The translations under genes and the position numbers were made by a program. From CBDDHT01 sp965228615 (GTDB lineage: Bacteria; Pseudomonadota; Alphaproteobacteria; Rhizobiales; Methyloligellaceae): a DNA stretch of 64,000 nt. The first letter of the stretch is position 1; the number at the start of each line of letters is the position of its first letter. The stretch lies in assembly GCA_965228615.1 (NCBI GenBank), contig CBDDHT010000004.1, forward strand, positions 1 to 64,000, in the 5' to 3' direction. The notes under the pieces are model-generated. The model searched no databases. It saw nothing but the letters and a program-made list of their open reading frames with translations, and was not told the DNA's origin. Shown one piece after another: positions 39,705-47,902 of this stretch.

Positions 39705-40204
39705 CGACACCCTTCGCTCATGAGTCCTACTTGCTACTTAGACTATGTAAGACTCGTGAGTCTCAATATCCAAGAGGACTTGTGTGCGACACGTCGACTC
39801 AGTCCGACACGGGCTTGGTTTATTGGGAGTGGATCATCGGATGATTTGCGCACGACATGCAGCTATCAGGACATCGGCATGACCGGATACCCCATCGGTT
39901 CCGGATGAGTGCTCACTGTCTGAACTTCTCGGCTGGCTGGGATTTCGTTCGAGAGGCCGGGGGCACGGGGGAGTCTGAAGGGGAACGAAGGCAACGGGGC
40001 GGTCACGAATGGTCAGACCAAAATTCATGAGCTTCAATGCGCGAGAGTTGGATACATCCAGAACGCTCGCACCAACTCAATCTTGCACGCATGATACTCC
40101 CTAGTCTCGGTGAGTCTCAGGCTCCTCATTATGACCGAATTTCCAGCGTCTCAATCTGACAAACACCACTATGTCCTCACCGCACGTGGTGCACTCGCTT
40201 ACAA
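39705..40204. other. Non-coding stretch upstream of the recombinase
   Basis: About 500 bases. It holds the palindrome AGACTC-GT-GAGTCT (39751-39764), a possible recombinase subsite or operator. A 37-codon plus-strand frame starts at 40131 but lacks a ribosome site. Nothing else is supported. Confidence 0.4.
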
Positions 40205-41230
40205 TCAGGGAGAGACAGTTGTGAGGAATCTATGGGCCTGTTGAATATCTTTGCGGACGGCTTTTCTCATCAATTTGAGATCGAAACTACCCATAATCGT
40301 GCTTCCAAGACGAAAGTCCGAACAAAGCGACGCAATGCTCACGCCAAGCGGCATACAAGCAACTCCAAACCCGGAAGCGCTAGTAAAACGCTTGTCAGTT
40401 GTTCTCAGTTCGCTCCCTATCCGCTCTCGCGGAAAAGCCTCGTATCTGTGCTTGAGTTCATCCGGATCTGTGATTTCGATCGCACATCCAAGAGGGCTCG
40501 AACTTTGTATATCGGTTATCGCGCTCATCCAGACAATCGTTTGCTCCTCGAAGTACCTACCGACGGCGTATGACTTCTCTGTTGCAAGAAAGTGGGCCGA
40601 TCCAATGCGCATGTCGAGACGCTCGACGACAATTACACCAGGAGGTTTGAGCCTCAATGCCAACGATATATGCCTTGCCTTCTGACGAAGCGTGAGTTTC
40701 TTGCCGACCGTCTCTATGTCCCACCCATCGGTGTTGCCAACCCATTCATTCTCCTCAAGTCGCAGGAGTTCGTCGCCTTTATCGTCGAGGAAGATCGCGG
40801 ATATTGCGCCGGGACCACCGTCCATACGCGGATGCAAACTGATGAGGTCTTGGTCATAGTACGTTAGAACCCGCCTGACTGCGGGGCTGTAGCTGATACC
40901 TCCGATGACAAGTTCAGCGTTGCCGGCATGAAAGTCTAGAGGACCTGTTGGGGGCGGAACGTCGGTAGCGGCAGCATTGCTGATTGCCTCGTAACTTTCG
41001 CGCACCTTCGCCTTCGAAAACACTCCACGAGAAACCAAGTCATGACACGACCCGCAAAGACAGCAAATGTGATCAGGATTGTGTTCTGATGCGTCTTTGA
41101 ACTCTGGAAGAATATGCTCGTAGTGATAGAATCCAGTCCTGCAGATCACGCAACCAAACTTACAGCGTTGCCGCACTTCTAACCGGACAGGCGCCGGTGG
41201 TCTCCTTTTGAGGCCGTGTTGATTAGGCAT
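40205..41230 (-). CDS. HNH endonuclease with large C-terminal domain
   Basis: A 341-residue protein from ATG 41230; a TTG at 41263 is possible. Residues 20-70 form a zinc-bound HNH nuclease: CKFGCVIC, YEHILPEF with the metal-binding His39, and CCLCGSCHDLVSRG. Residues 100-340 are a mixed alpha/beta domain without a known motif (AISAIFLDDKGDELLRLEEN; ISLALRLKPPGVIVVERLD), which may sense a ligand or DNA. HNH proteins with such extra domains are frequent cargo of mobile elements, often in defence. The function here is inferred from the nuclease part only. Confidence 0.75.
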   Translation of the reverse strand: MPNQHGLKRRPPAPVRLEVRQRCKFGCVICRTGFYHYEHILPEFKDASEHNPDHICCLCGSCHDLVSRGVFSKAKVRESYEAISNAAATDVPPPTGPLDFHAGNAELVIGGISYSPAVRRVLTYYDQDLISLHPRMDGGPGAISAIFLDDKGDELLRLEENEWVGNTDGWDIETVGKKLTLRQKARHISLALRLKPPGVIVVERLDMRIGSAHFLATEKSYAVGRYFEEQTIVWMSAITDIQSSSPLGCAIEITDPDELKHRYEAFPRERIGSELRTTDKRFTSASGFGVACMPLGVSIASLCSDFRLGSTIMGSFDLKLMRKAVRKDIQQAHRFLTTVSP

Positions 41231-41394
41231 TGCCGAAACGTCCAATGCTGGTGTTACGAACAAGCGTTCGTGATCGACTACAACCCCGACCGCCCAGCTT
41301 CAGCCCACAGATCAGAAGCTCGTCGCCGCCTCCCAACTGGCGCTCGATGATGCACAAGCCATCGTGGACGGAATCGTTACGCTGAAAACAGCTC

Positions 41395-41645
41395 TCAATC
41401 TAGCTCAAACAGCCCGTCAACTGCCTCTCGCTGCTTCTGAGGTGAGAACTGGGCGTAGTTTTTCATCAAGTCATTCACCGTGGTGTGTCCCGTTGACGAC
41501 ATCTCCGTTCGCTAGTCAGTGCCCTGCGAGACCAGCTTGGTCGTGAAGGTCCGTCTCAGATCGTGTGGCGCAGCATCCTCGATGTCAGCTTCCTGTCGCA
41601 TCCGCTTCCAGATCGTCTTAAGCGTGGTGAGATGCCCCGCCCCAA
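41395..41645 (-). pseudogene. Remnant of a second tyrosine integrase (C-terminal part)
   Basis: On the minus strand the bases read WKRMRQEADIEDAAPHDLRR, TFTTKLVSQGTD, an in-frame stop TAG, then MSSTGHTTVNDLMKNYAQ and a natural-looking end GLFELD. PHDLRRTF (HxxR), GHTT and the tyrosine in MKNYAQ are the catalytic landmarks of tyrosine recombinases. The N-terminal two thirds are missing. It is not a copy of the intact integrase next to it and shows that another integrase once sat here. Confidence 0.8.
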
Positions 41646-41703
41646 CGCATGAACGCAATAATCAATAAAGTCTCAGGTACAAGATATTTTCTCAAGACAA
41701 GAA

Positions 41704-43029
41704 TCAGATTATTGAAATTAAACCCATTACCTTCGATCCATAATCCAGCTTGCCGACAGCTTTCCTCAAATCCACACCCGATCCCTTCGAGTATGTTTTA
41801 AGCGTTTCTCCCCACTCATCCCTGGAATGACCAACAATCAGCTGGATCGTTGGTATTGGGACTTCTGCGCCCTCCATCGCCTCAATGAACGTATGTCTGA
41901 ACGCATGAAATACAGTCGTAGGATCGTCTACACCAACCTTACGTCGGAACCTCGTGTAGGCCTTTGATACGTTCCATGACCGTTTCCGGTCGGGACCTCC
42001 CGGTGTCAGTCCAGGAAAGAAGTAATTGTCGGCTACCGTGAGACGCCGCCTGATGATCGGTGTGACCATCTTGTGGAAAGGGACCGTGCGTATCGCGTTC
42101 TCGGTCTTACCGTCTCTGACGAACATCGAGAACAGACCGTCCTTCTCAGAGATATCTTCCTGTCGGAGAGCACATAGCTCCTCCAACCGTGCCCCGGTAA
42201 CCAAAGCCAGCCGCATGAGATCGTGGATGAGCGGATCGTATTTAGACTCTGTATGAGAGGTCAGGAGTGTCTGAAGCTGAGCCTCTATCAGCGGCGTGCG
42301 CTTGATGGTGTTCTTTCCAACCTTGACGCCTTGGCCGCGCCAAATGTTGTCTTCGGCCAATCCCCGCCTAACCATCCAAGACCAGCAGACACTCAGAGAC
42401 GAAACGTAGCGATTGATAGTCTTGGGCATTAAGCCTGACTGAGCTAGCTCCTTGCCAACGAATTCACCTGCCTTCTTGCGGCTTACGTCTGTGAGAGTGT
42501 TTGGCCCAATCCAATCAATGAACATATCGAGGACTTGTCGATGTCCTTTGACCGTCTGCTTTTTGTAGTTGATGCCCTCTTCGTTGAGCCAGCGGTCTCG
42601 TGCATCAGTTAGCAATGTTCCTTGGTCGGTAGCGATAGCGAAGAAGGTGTCAGCTTCCGTCTCGTCTTGCTCAGCCAGCTCCCGGGCTTGGTCGCTGATC
42701 ATGCTCTCGACAACTTCGCGCGGGCTCCAGCTTTCGTCTCTTGGATTTGACGGATCGAGGGGAGGGCGTTTGGTCGAGGCCTTGAGATAGCGACCGCGCC
42801 ATTCCATGGCATCCTCGACAAGCTCGCTGTTGTTTCGGTGTTGAGCTACTTGAATCTGACGCTTGAAGTCAGCCACGTAGCGCCAGCGGCGTTGCTGGGC
42901 GAGCTTCAATGAGTCAGTGCTGAGTGACCGACTGATCTTCTTTCCTAGTTCAGGATGAAGCGGACGAGGAACGTAGATAGTGCAGTACCATCTGGTTCCG
43001 CGTTTCTCGAGATACCGAGTGTCTGACAA
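41704..43029 (-). CDS. Tyrosine-type site-specific integrase
   Basis: A 441-residue protein from ATG 43029. Residues 1-60 are an arm-binding N-terminus (YLEKRGTRWYCTIYVPRPL), 135-235 a core-binding SAM-like domain, and 245-430 the catalytic domain with Arg281 (VTGARLEELCALR), His375/Arg378 (HAFRHTF), His401 (VGHS) and the nucleophile Tyr413 (LKTYSKG). It integrates the element into tRNA-Ser and lies 92 bases from the attR core, reading inward. The paired GCCCCCACA repeats are right upstream of its start, so binding there may also control its expression. Confidence 0.95.
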   Translation of the reverse strand: MSDTRYLEKRGTRWYCTIYVPRPLHPELGKKISRSLSTDSLKLAQQRRWRYVADFKRQIQVAQHRNNSELVEDAMEWRGRYLKASTKRPPLDPSNPRDESWSPREVVESMISDQARELAEQDETEADTFFAIATDQGTLLTDARDRWLNEEGINYKKQTVKGHRQVLDMFIDWIGPNTLTDVSRKKAGEFVGKELAQSGLMPKTINRYVSSLSVCWSWMVRRGLAEDNIWRGQGVKVGKNTIKRTPLIEAQLQTLLTSHTESKYDPLIHDLMRLALVTGARLEELCALRQEDISEKDGLFSMFVRDGKTENAIRTVPFHKMVTPIIRRRLTVADNYFFPGLTPGGPDRKRSWNVSKAYTRFRRKVGVDDPTTVFHAFRHTFIEAMEGAEVPIPTIQLIVGHSRDEWGETLKTYSKGSGVDLRKAVGKLDYGSKVMGLISII

Positions 43030-43036
43030 CCGCTAT

Positions 43037-43058
43037 GCCCCCACAGAACGCCCCCACA
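43037..43058 (+). promoter_or_regulatory. Paired arm-type repeats near attR
   Basis: GCCCCCACA occurs at 43037-43045 and 43050-43058, 13 bp apart, as near attL. They lie between the integrase start and attR. Confidence 0.65.
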
Positions 43059-43121
43059 TTCAGCACAGTATAATCTAGTGAAATCAATGATATCAAGGTG
43101 TTCTCGAACAATTGGGGCGTG

Positions 43122-43141
43122 TCCCTTCCTCTCCGCCATCA
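43122..43141 (+). other. attR core
   Basis: An exact 20-bp copy of the tRNA-Ser 3' end (27369-27388), without the rest of the tRNA. It marks the right junction with the chromosome. Confidence 0.92.
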
Positions 43142-43324
43142 CACAGCCGCTCATTCAATCCCTGCTCGACACGATTTGGTGAAGGCTGCGAAATTGAGCG
43201 CCTTGCCAGTGATGACTACCTATAGTTGCCAGCGTCCTCGCCGCGCCTGCGCTTACTGATAATTCCAGAGGAGAGCGGTATCCAGCGGCGATGACCTAAC
43301 CGTCGAGCCTGAGAGAATGGTGTG

Positions 43325-43816
43325 ATGAGAGCGTTGCCGGTCCCGTTTCGTGTTGTCGTTGCCATCTTGGCTGTTCTGATATCCTTGTCTTCGGCAACCA
43401 AAGGCCAAGCGGCCGACATCTTCAAAACCTATGTCAAGCAAGGCGACTATGACGATGTGCGGTTCGAGTTGACGGAAGCGATTGTTGCGCGGGGCCTGAA
43501 GCTCGATCTGAACGGCCATGTCGCGGACATGCTCAAGCGGACCGGAGCGGATGTCGGCGACAATACGCCGATCTACAAGCAGGGAGAATATTTCATCTTC
43601 TGCTCGGCCAAATTGTCGCGCGATATCATGAAGGCGGATCCAGCCACCATCGGCTTCTGCCCGTTTACCTTGTTCCTTTACGAAACATCGGCGAAACCCG
43701 GCGAAATCGTCGTCGGATACCGCCGTTTTCCGAAACGCAAGAATGAGGCGGCAAGCAAGGCACTTGCTGTTGTCGACGCTCTGCTCGACGGGATCGCACG
43801 CCAGGCCGTCGAGTAA
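43325..43816 (+). CDS. Exported DUF302-like protein
   Basis: A 163-residue protein from ATG 43325 (a GTG just before it is in frame). Residues 1-28 are a signal peptide (VVVAILAVLISLSSATKGQA). The mature part has FELTEAIVARGLKLDLNGHV, IYKQGEYFIFCSAKL, IGFCPFTLFLYE and EIVVGYRRF, the pattern of the DUF302 fold found in small periplasmic proteins. The precise role is unknown. It is the first chromosomal gene after the integrative element. Confidence 0.7.
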   Translation: MRALPVPFRVVVAILAVLISLSSATKGQAADIFKTYVKQGDYDDVRFELTEAIVARGLKLDLNGHVADMLKRTGADVGDNTPIYKQGEYFIFCSAKLSRDIMKADPATIGFCPFTLFLYETSAKPGEIVVGYRRFPKRKNEAASKALAVVDALLDGIARQAVE

Positions 43817-43865
43817 TCCAGTCTCCCGATCGGCGTTTGCTGCTCGGCCCGCCATTGACCGGACT

Positions 43866-43879
43866 CTGATCCATATCAG
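43866..43879. promoter_or_regulatory. FNR/FixK-like site
   Basis: CTGATCCATATCAG is a perfect palindrome with the TGAT-N4-ATCA core of FNR/FixK sites, 81 bases before the gene at 43961. It may link that gene to oxygen control. Confidence 0.45.
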
Positions 43880-43960
43880 GACAATCCTCCTCCACAACCG
43901 TCATTAATCGACCCTGGTTTTGTGTCAGGCTTTTCGCCTCACGCTGAAGTGGAGTCATCC

Positions 43961-44287
43961 ATGAGAGTCTTCTACGTTCTCTGCGCTGCCGCTGTCATGT
44001 TCGCATTCAGTGCAGCAAGCGAGCCGGCCGAAGCGCGTCCCTATGGATACAGCTTTGGTTACTACGGCCCCGGCCTCAGTATCTATGTCGGGCCGCGACC
44101 CTATTACAGGCCGTACTACTATTATTACGGCCCGCCGCCTGTGTATCGCTATCGGCCTGCGCCGCGCTATTATAGTTACCGGCCAAGAACAAATCGTTGT
44201 GCCCGTTGGTCAAATCGCTGTTCGCGGCGGTGGGGCTATGGCAATCGCAACTATCGCGGCTGCATGCGGTATCACCGCTGCCGGTAA
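43961..44287 (+). CDS. Small secreted Tyr/Pro/Arg-rich protein, BA14K-like
   Basis: A 108-residue protein; GGAG 6 bases before ATG 43961. Residues 1-26 are a signal peptide. The middle is very Tyr/Pro/Gly-rich (RPYYRPYYYYYGPPPVYRYR). The end has pairs of Cys with aromatic residues (RCARWSNRCSRRWGYGNRNY ... GCMRYHRC), reminiscent of BA14K-type exported proteins of Hyphomicrobiales. It is likely a cell-envelope protein. A hairpin terminator follows. Confidence 0.65.
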   Translation: MRVFYVLCAAAVMFAFSAASEPAEARPYGYSFGYYGPGLSIYVGPRPYYRPYYYYYGPPPVYRYRPAPRYYSYRPRTNRCARWSNRCSRRWGYGNRNYRGCMRYHRCR

Positions 44288-44320
44288 TCGGTGCGGGCGA
44301 CGTAATATCGGTCTTTCGAA

Positions 44321-44357
44321 GCGCCGGCCGGCCGCCTGAGAGAATGGTGGCCGGCGC
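44321..44357 (+). terminator. Terminator-like hairpin
   Basis: GCGCCGGCC (44321-44329) and GGCCGGCGC (44349-44357) are perfect 9-bp arms with a 19-base loop, followed shortly by TTTGTGTTTTT. Confidence 0.6.
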
Positions 44358-44526
44358 GGCAACTTTGTGTTTTTGCGAACCCTCCCAGCCCATTTGTTTC
44401 CAGCCGCCGTGGCGCTGAACGTCAGTTGGAACGCCGCTTGCACCTTGTTGGTCGGATAAACGCGTCCGTGTCCGATTTTGGCACGGGTTGCGCACCAATG
44501 CGGGAATGCGGCGAGGGTTCTAGTAT

Positions 44527-46338
44527 ATGTCATTGTTTTCAAAGGCACAGTCGATCCGGCCACTGGCCCTGTTTCGCAGTCAGTTCCTGAAAATCTGTTT
44601 CTTTAGCTGTTTCATCAATCTCGCGATGTTGGCCGTGCCGCTCTACATGCTGCAGGTCTATGACCGAGTTCTGACCTCAGGCAGCACCGATACGCTGATC
44701 ATGCTGACCGTGTTGTGCGTCGGTCTCCTCTTCGCCATGGCACTGATGACCATGACGCGCTCCTGGCTCTTGTCGCGCGCTGGCGAAGCGCTCGACCGGG
44801 CATGCAACGTGCCCTTGTTCCGCATGGCGTTCGCGCCCAGCGAAGAGCAGGGCCAAAGCTCGCCATCTGAGCGCCTGCGCGATCTTTCGGTGGTCCGCAC
44901 CTTCATGACCGGGCCCGGTCTCGTTGCCTTCTTCGATATCCCCTGGACACCGCTCTTCCTGGCAATCCTCTTCTTTGTTCATCCCCTCTTCGGACTAATT
45001 GCCGTTATCGGCGCCGCGATCATCACCGGTCTTGCACTCTTGAATGAGCTGACCACGCGTAAGACCTTCGGACAGGCAGGGCAGGCGACCCAGCGTTCGC
45101 ACGCGCTCGTCGAGTCCTTTGCCCGCCATGCCGACACGATCCAGGCTATGGGTATGCTCGCCAATGTCGAGAAGCTCTGGAAGGCCAATCACGATACGGC
45201 TGTCGGTAAGCAGGCGAGGGGAGGAGACCGTGCCGTTGTCTTCACATCCCTCGCGAAGTTTGTGCGCATGGGGCTGCAGGTCGCGGTTCTTGGGACAGGC
45301 GCGTGGCTGGCCATCCAGCAGACCATTACGCCGGGCGCCATGATTGCCGCATCCATCATCATGGGCCGGGCTCTGGCGCCGATCGAAGCCGCCATCACGA
45401 ACTGGAAAGGCTGCATCATGGCCCGCGGCGCTTATAGTCGCCTGAAGCGATCGCTTGCAGATGCCCGTATTGCGCTCGACGAAACACGCACCAAACTGCC
45501 CGTACCGGAAGGTCGGCTTGTGATCGAAGGTGTTACGGCGCACGCCGAGGGGCGCGAAGACCCGGTTCTGCAAGACGTCTCATTCTCGCTCGAACCAGGT
45601 GAGGTGCTCGGCATCCTCGGGCCGAGCGGTGCCGGCAAGTCGACCCTCGCCCGTTTGCTGGTCGGTCTCGGCGTGCCCCAAGCAGGCCATGTCACACTCG
45701 ACAATGTCGATATAGCCGATTGGCCGAAGGAAGAAGTCGGACGCTTTCTCGGATACATGCCGCAGGAAGTCGGCTTGCTCAGCGGCACGGTCGCCGAAAA
45801 CATCTCTCGCTTCGACCTGTTGGACCGCTCGACTGATATCGAGGTGCTTTCCGAAGCGATCGTCGACGCCGCAAAATTTGTCGGCGCCCATGATCTGATT
45901 GTCGGGCTCTCGGACGGCTATGAGACCGAAATCGGCGAGAATGGCTGCATGATCTCGGGCGGGCAACGTCAGCGTATCGCACTTGCCCGCGCAGTCTATG
46001 GCGACACACGCCTTGTCATTCTGGATGAGCCGAATGCAAGTCTGGACGGGGAGGGCTGTGCCGCCCTTGCTGATGCTGTCCAGCGGTTGAAACAGCGCGG
46101 CACAACTGTTGTCGTTATTTCCCACACTGCATCGATCATCGGTGTCCTGGACAAGCTGCTGATCCTCCAAGATGGCCGTGTCGCCTCCTTCGGGCCGCGT
46201 GATCAGGTGATCACGAAGCGTCTGGCGCCGGTTGCCAAACAGGCCAAACCGCAAACCTCTGACCATACGCCCATCGAGCCCGAGGTCGATGGTGTCGAGC
46301 ACGCTGACGACATCGCGAAGGAAGAAGCCCATGCCTAG
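44527..46338 (+). CDS. prsD-like: Type I secretion ABC transporter (PrsD-like)
   Basis: A 603-residue inner-membrane protein. Residues 1-300 hold about six membrane segments of the exporter type (INLAMLAVPLYMLQVYDRVL is the family hallmark). Residues 330-560 are the ATPase: Walker A GPSGAGKS (365-372), signature ISGGQRQ (476-482), Walker B LVILDEP (496-502) and the switch His in ISHTAS. It powers export of unfolded proteins, usually with RTX repeats, from cytoplasm to outside. The stop overlaps the adaptor gene start by eight bases, so the two form an operon. Neither a substrate nor an outer-membrane TolC gene is nearby. Confidence 0.9.
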   Translation: MSLFSKAQSIRPLALFRSQFLKICFFSCFINLAMLAVPLYMLQVYDRVLTSGSTDTLIMLTVLCVGLLFAMALMTMTRSWLLSRAGEALDRACNVPLFRMAFAPSEEQGQSSPSERLRDLSVVRTFMTGPGLVAFFDIPWTPLFLAILFFVHPLFGLIAVIGAAIITGLALLNELTTRKTFGQAGQATQRSHALVESFARHADTIQAMGMLANVEKLWKANHDTAVGKQARGGDRAVVFTSLAKFVRMGLQVAVLGTGAWLAIQQTITPGAMIAASIIMGRALAPIEAAITNWKGCIMARGAYSRLKRSLADARIALDETRTKLPVPEGRLVIEGVTAHAEGREDPVLQDVSFSLEPGEVLGILGPSGAGKSTLARLLVGLGVPQAGHVTLDNVDIADWPKEEVGRFLGYMPQEVGLLSGTVAENISRFDLLDRSTDIEVLSEAIVDAAKFVGAHDLIVGLSDGYETEIGENGCMISGGQRQRIALARAVYGDTRLVILDEPNASLDGEGCAALADAVQRLKQRGTTVVVISHTASIIGVLDKLLILQDGRVASFGPRDQVITKRLAPVAKQAKPQTSDHTPIEPEVDGVEHADDIAKEEAHA

Positions 46339-47308
46339 CAGACAGTTGGCAACGATCACGCCGCGTCAGATTCAACTCTCGACGCCGGAACGCCGCGCCC
46401 GCAATGTGACGTCCTTCGGCAACATGGTCATCCTTATGACGATTGTCGCAATCGGAATCTGGGGTGCCTTGGTACCATTGGCGAGCGCCGTGGTCAGCCA
46501 GGGGCAGCTTGTTGTTGCCGGCAAACGCAAACAGGTTCAACATCGTGACGGCGGCGTCGTTGCAGAATTGCTGGTCAAGGACGGGAGTGTCGTCAAAGCT
46601 GGTGATCTTCTGATCCGTCTCGACACGGAAGAGGCAACCATGAATGCGACGCTCATGCGCGCCAAGGTCACCGCGACGGAATCGCAACTTGCTATCATCA
46701 ACGAAGAACTCGGTATCGTCTCCAGGCTCCACAAACAGGGCTATGCCAGCAAGCGGCGCTTTCTCAATGTCCAGGGGCGCGCGGCACAGGTCGAAGGCCA
46801 ACGCTCTCAGGATCTGCTGCGGTTGCGAACGGCAGAACACAAGATCGCACATTCCGAAATCCGGGCACCCGTGTCCGGCACCGTTGTCGGAATGCGCGCG
46901 CACACCATCGGGGGCGTCATCGCTGCCGGCGAAACAGCGCTCGAAATCGTGCCGAGCGCCGATAAGCTGGTTGTCGAAGCGCGCGTCCAGCCGACGGATG
47001 TGGACGATCTCGAGCTTGGGCTGGAAGCAGATGTCCGCTTTTCGGCATTCAAGCAACGCACGACGCCTTCGTTGAAAGGCCGCGTCATCCATGTCTCGGC
47101 TGACGTGCTGGGAGATGAAGCGACGGGATTGCCCTACTACAAAACGCTCATTACCGTCGACAAGCAGGAGCTGGCGCGTGCCGGCAATCTCAAACTGCAA
47201 CCGGGTATGCCGGCAGAAGTCGTTATCGAGACAGCGCCCCGTACTGTCCTGACCTACCTGCTGCAGCCGCTCCTCGATAGCACCAACCGCGCCATGCGCG
47301 AGCAATAG
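46331..47308 (+). CDS. prsE-like: Type I secretion membrane fusion protein (HlyD/PrsE-like)
   Basis: A 325-residue protein from ATG 46331, eight bases inside the transporter gene. It has one membrane segment (MVILMTIVAIGIWGALVPLA, about 31-50), then a lipoyl/barrel-sandwich half (VQHRDGGVVAELLVKDGSVV), a short coiled hairpin and the second half (SEIRAPVSGTVVGMRAHTIG). The C-terminus has GMPAEVVIETAPRTVLTYLLQP, the HlyD-family end. It links the ABC protein to an outer-membrane channel. At 325 residues it is about 100 shorter than usual, mainly in the coiled hairpin. Confidence 0.9.
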   Translation: MPSRQLATITPRQIQLSTPERRARNVTSFGNMVILMTIVAIGIWGALVPLASAVVSQGQLVVAGKRKQVQHRDGGVVAELLVKDGSVVKAGDLLIRLDTEEATMNATLMRAKVTATESQLAIINEELGIVSRLHKQGYASKRRFLNVQGRAAQVEGQRSQDLLRLRTAEHKIAHSEIRAPVSGTVVGMRAHTIGGVIAAGETALEIVPSADKLVVEARVQPTDVDDLELGLEADVRFSAFKQRTTPSLKGRVIHVSADVLGDEATGLPYYKTLITVDKQELARAGNLKLQPGMPAEVVIETAPRTVLTYLLQPLLDSTNRAMREQ

Positions 47309-47427
47309 CAGGCATATTCCAGCCAAGCGAGATTTCTGAAACGCTTCCCGGGATTAGGGACGTTTCATGCGCTGTCGGGGTGAACTAAACTCCGCAGATG
47401 CGAGGGGTTTCGAGAGGACGCTGGGCA

Positions 47428-47838
47428 ATGAAAATTAATGGTGGATGTCACTGCGGCGCCATTACATACGAAGCGGAGCTTGATCCGGAAAAGGTTGGGA
47501 TCTGTCACTGCGCGGATTGTCAGGCGCTTTCGGCCTCCGCATTCAGGACGGTTGCCATCGTCTCCAGCGAAACTTTCGCAATTACGAAAGGTACACCGAA
47601 GGAATATGTGAAGGTGGCGGAAAGCGGCAACCGCCGGGTGCAGGCATTCTGTCCCGATTGCGGTTCAGGTTTGTACGCAACGGAATTCGGTGACGAGCCA
47701 AAGGCGTACAACATCCGCGCCGGCACGGTAAAGCAGCGCTACGAACTCACCCCCAAGTACGAATCCTGGCGTCAGTCGGCATTGCCTTGGCTACCCGGCC
47801 TTTCATCGACGAAGAAGTTCGACAACAACCGAAAATAG
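47428..47838 (+). CDS. GFA-family zinc protein
   Basis: A 136-residue protein from ATG 47428. It carries the zinc-binding pattern of the GFA (glutathione-dependent formaldehyde-activating, CENP-V) family: GGCHCGAITYEA, CHCADCQ, and CPDCGSGLYA. Members form small zinc-containing subunits that bind thiol adducts; most have no proven reaction. GAGGACGCTGG upstream gives a modest ribosome site. It is followed closely by the Ldh-type oxidoreductase gene in the same direction. Confidence 0.85.
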   Translation: MKINGGCHCGAITYEAELDPEKVGICHCADCQALSASAFRTVAIVSSETFAITKGTPKEYVKVAESGNRRVQAFCPDCGSGLYATEFGDEPKAYNIRAGTVKQRYELTPKYESWRQSALPWLPGLSSTKKFDNNRK

Positions 47839-47902
47839 AATGCCGGCGCGACTTCGGCCCAGAGACAACGCTCCCCGCAGTGAGCGGTTGAAAGGACTGT
47901 CA

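Larger units (their letters stand above)
27369..43141. mobile_element. 15.8 kb satellite-like integrative element in tRNA-Ser
   Basis: The element is bounded by an exact 20-bp direct repeat and carries an intact tyrosine integrase at the right end plus paired integrase arm-type repeats at both ends. All of its genes are on the minus strand: effector (caspase-like), XRE regulator, helicase, small protein, large ejection-like protein, four structural or small proteins, serine recombinase, HNH nuclease, dead integrase and integrase. The presence of a phage-type injection protein and a helicase without capsid, portal or terminase genes suggests a phage satellite or a reduced phage-plasmid. Base use is more AT-rich and less biased than in the flanking chromosome. 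Confidence 0.85.

Noticed and set aside
40131..40244. 37-codon plus-strand frame
   Set aside because: No ribosome site, it overlaps the 3' end of the HNH gene on the other strand, and it has no recognisable pattern.
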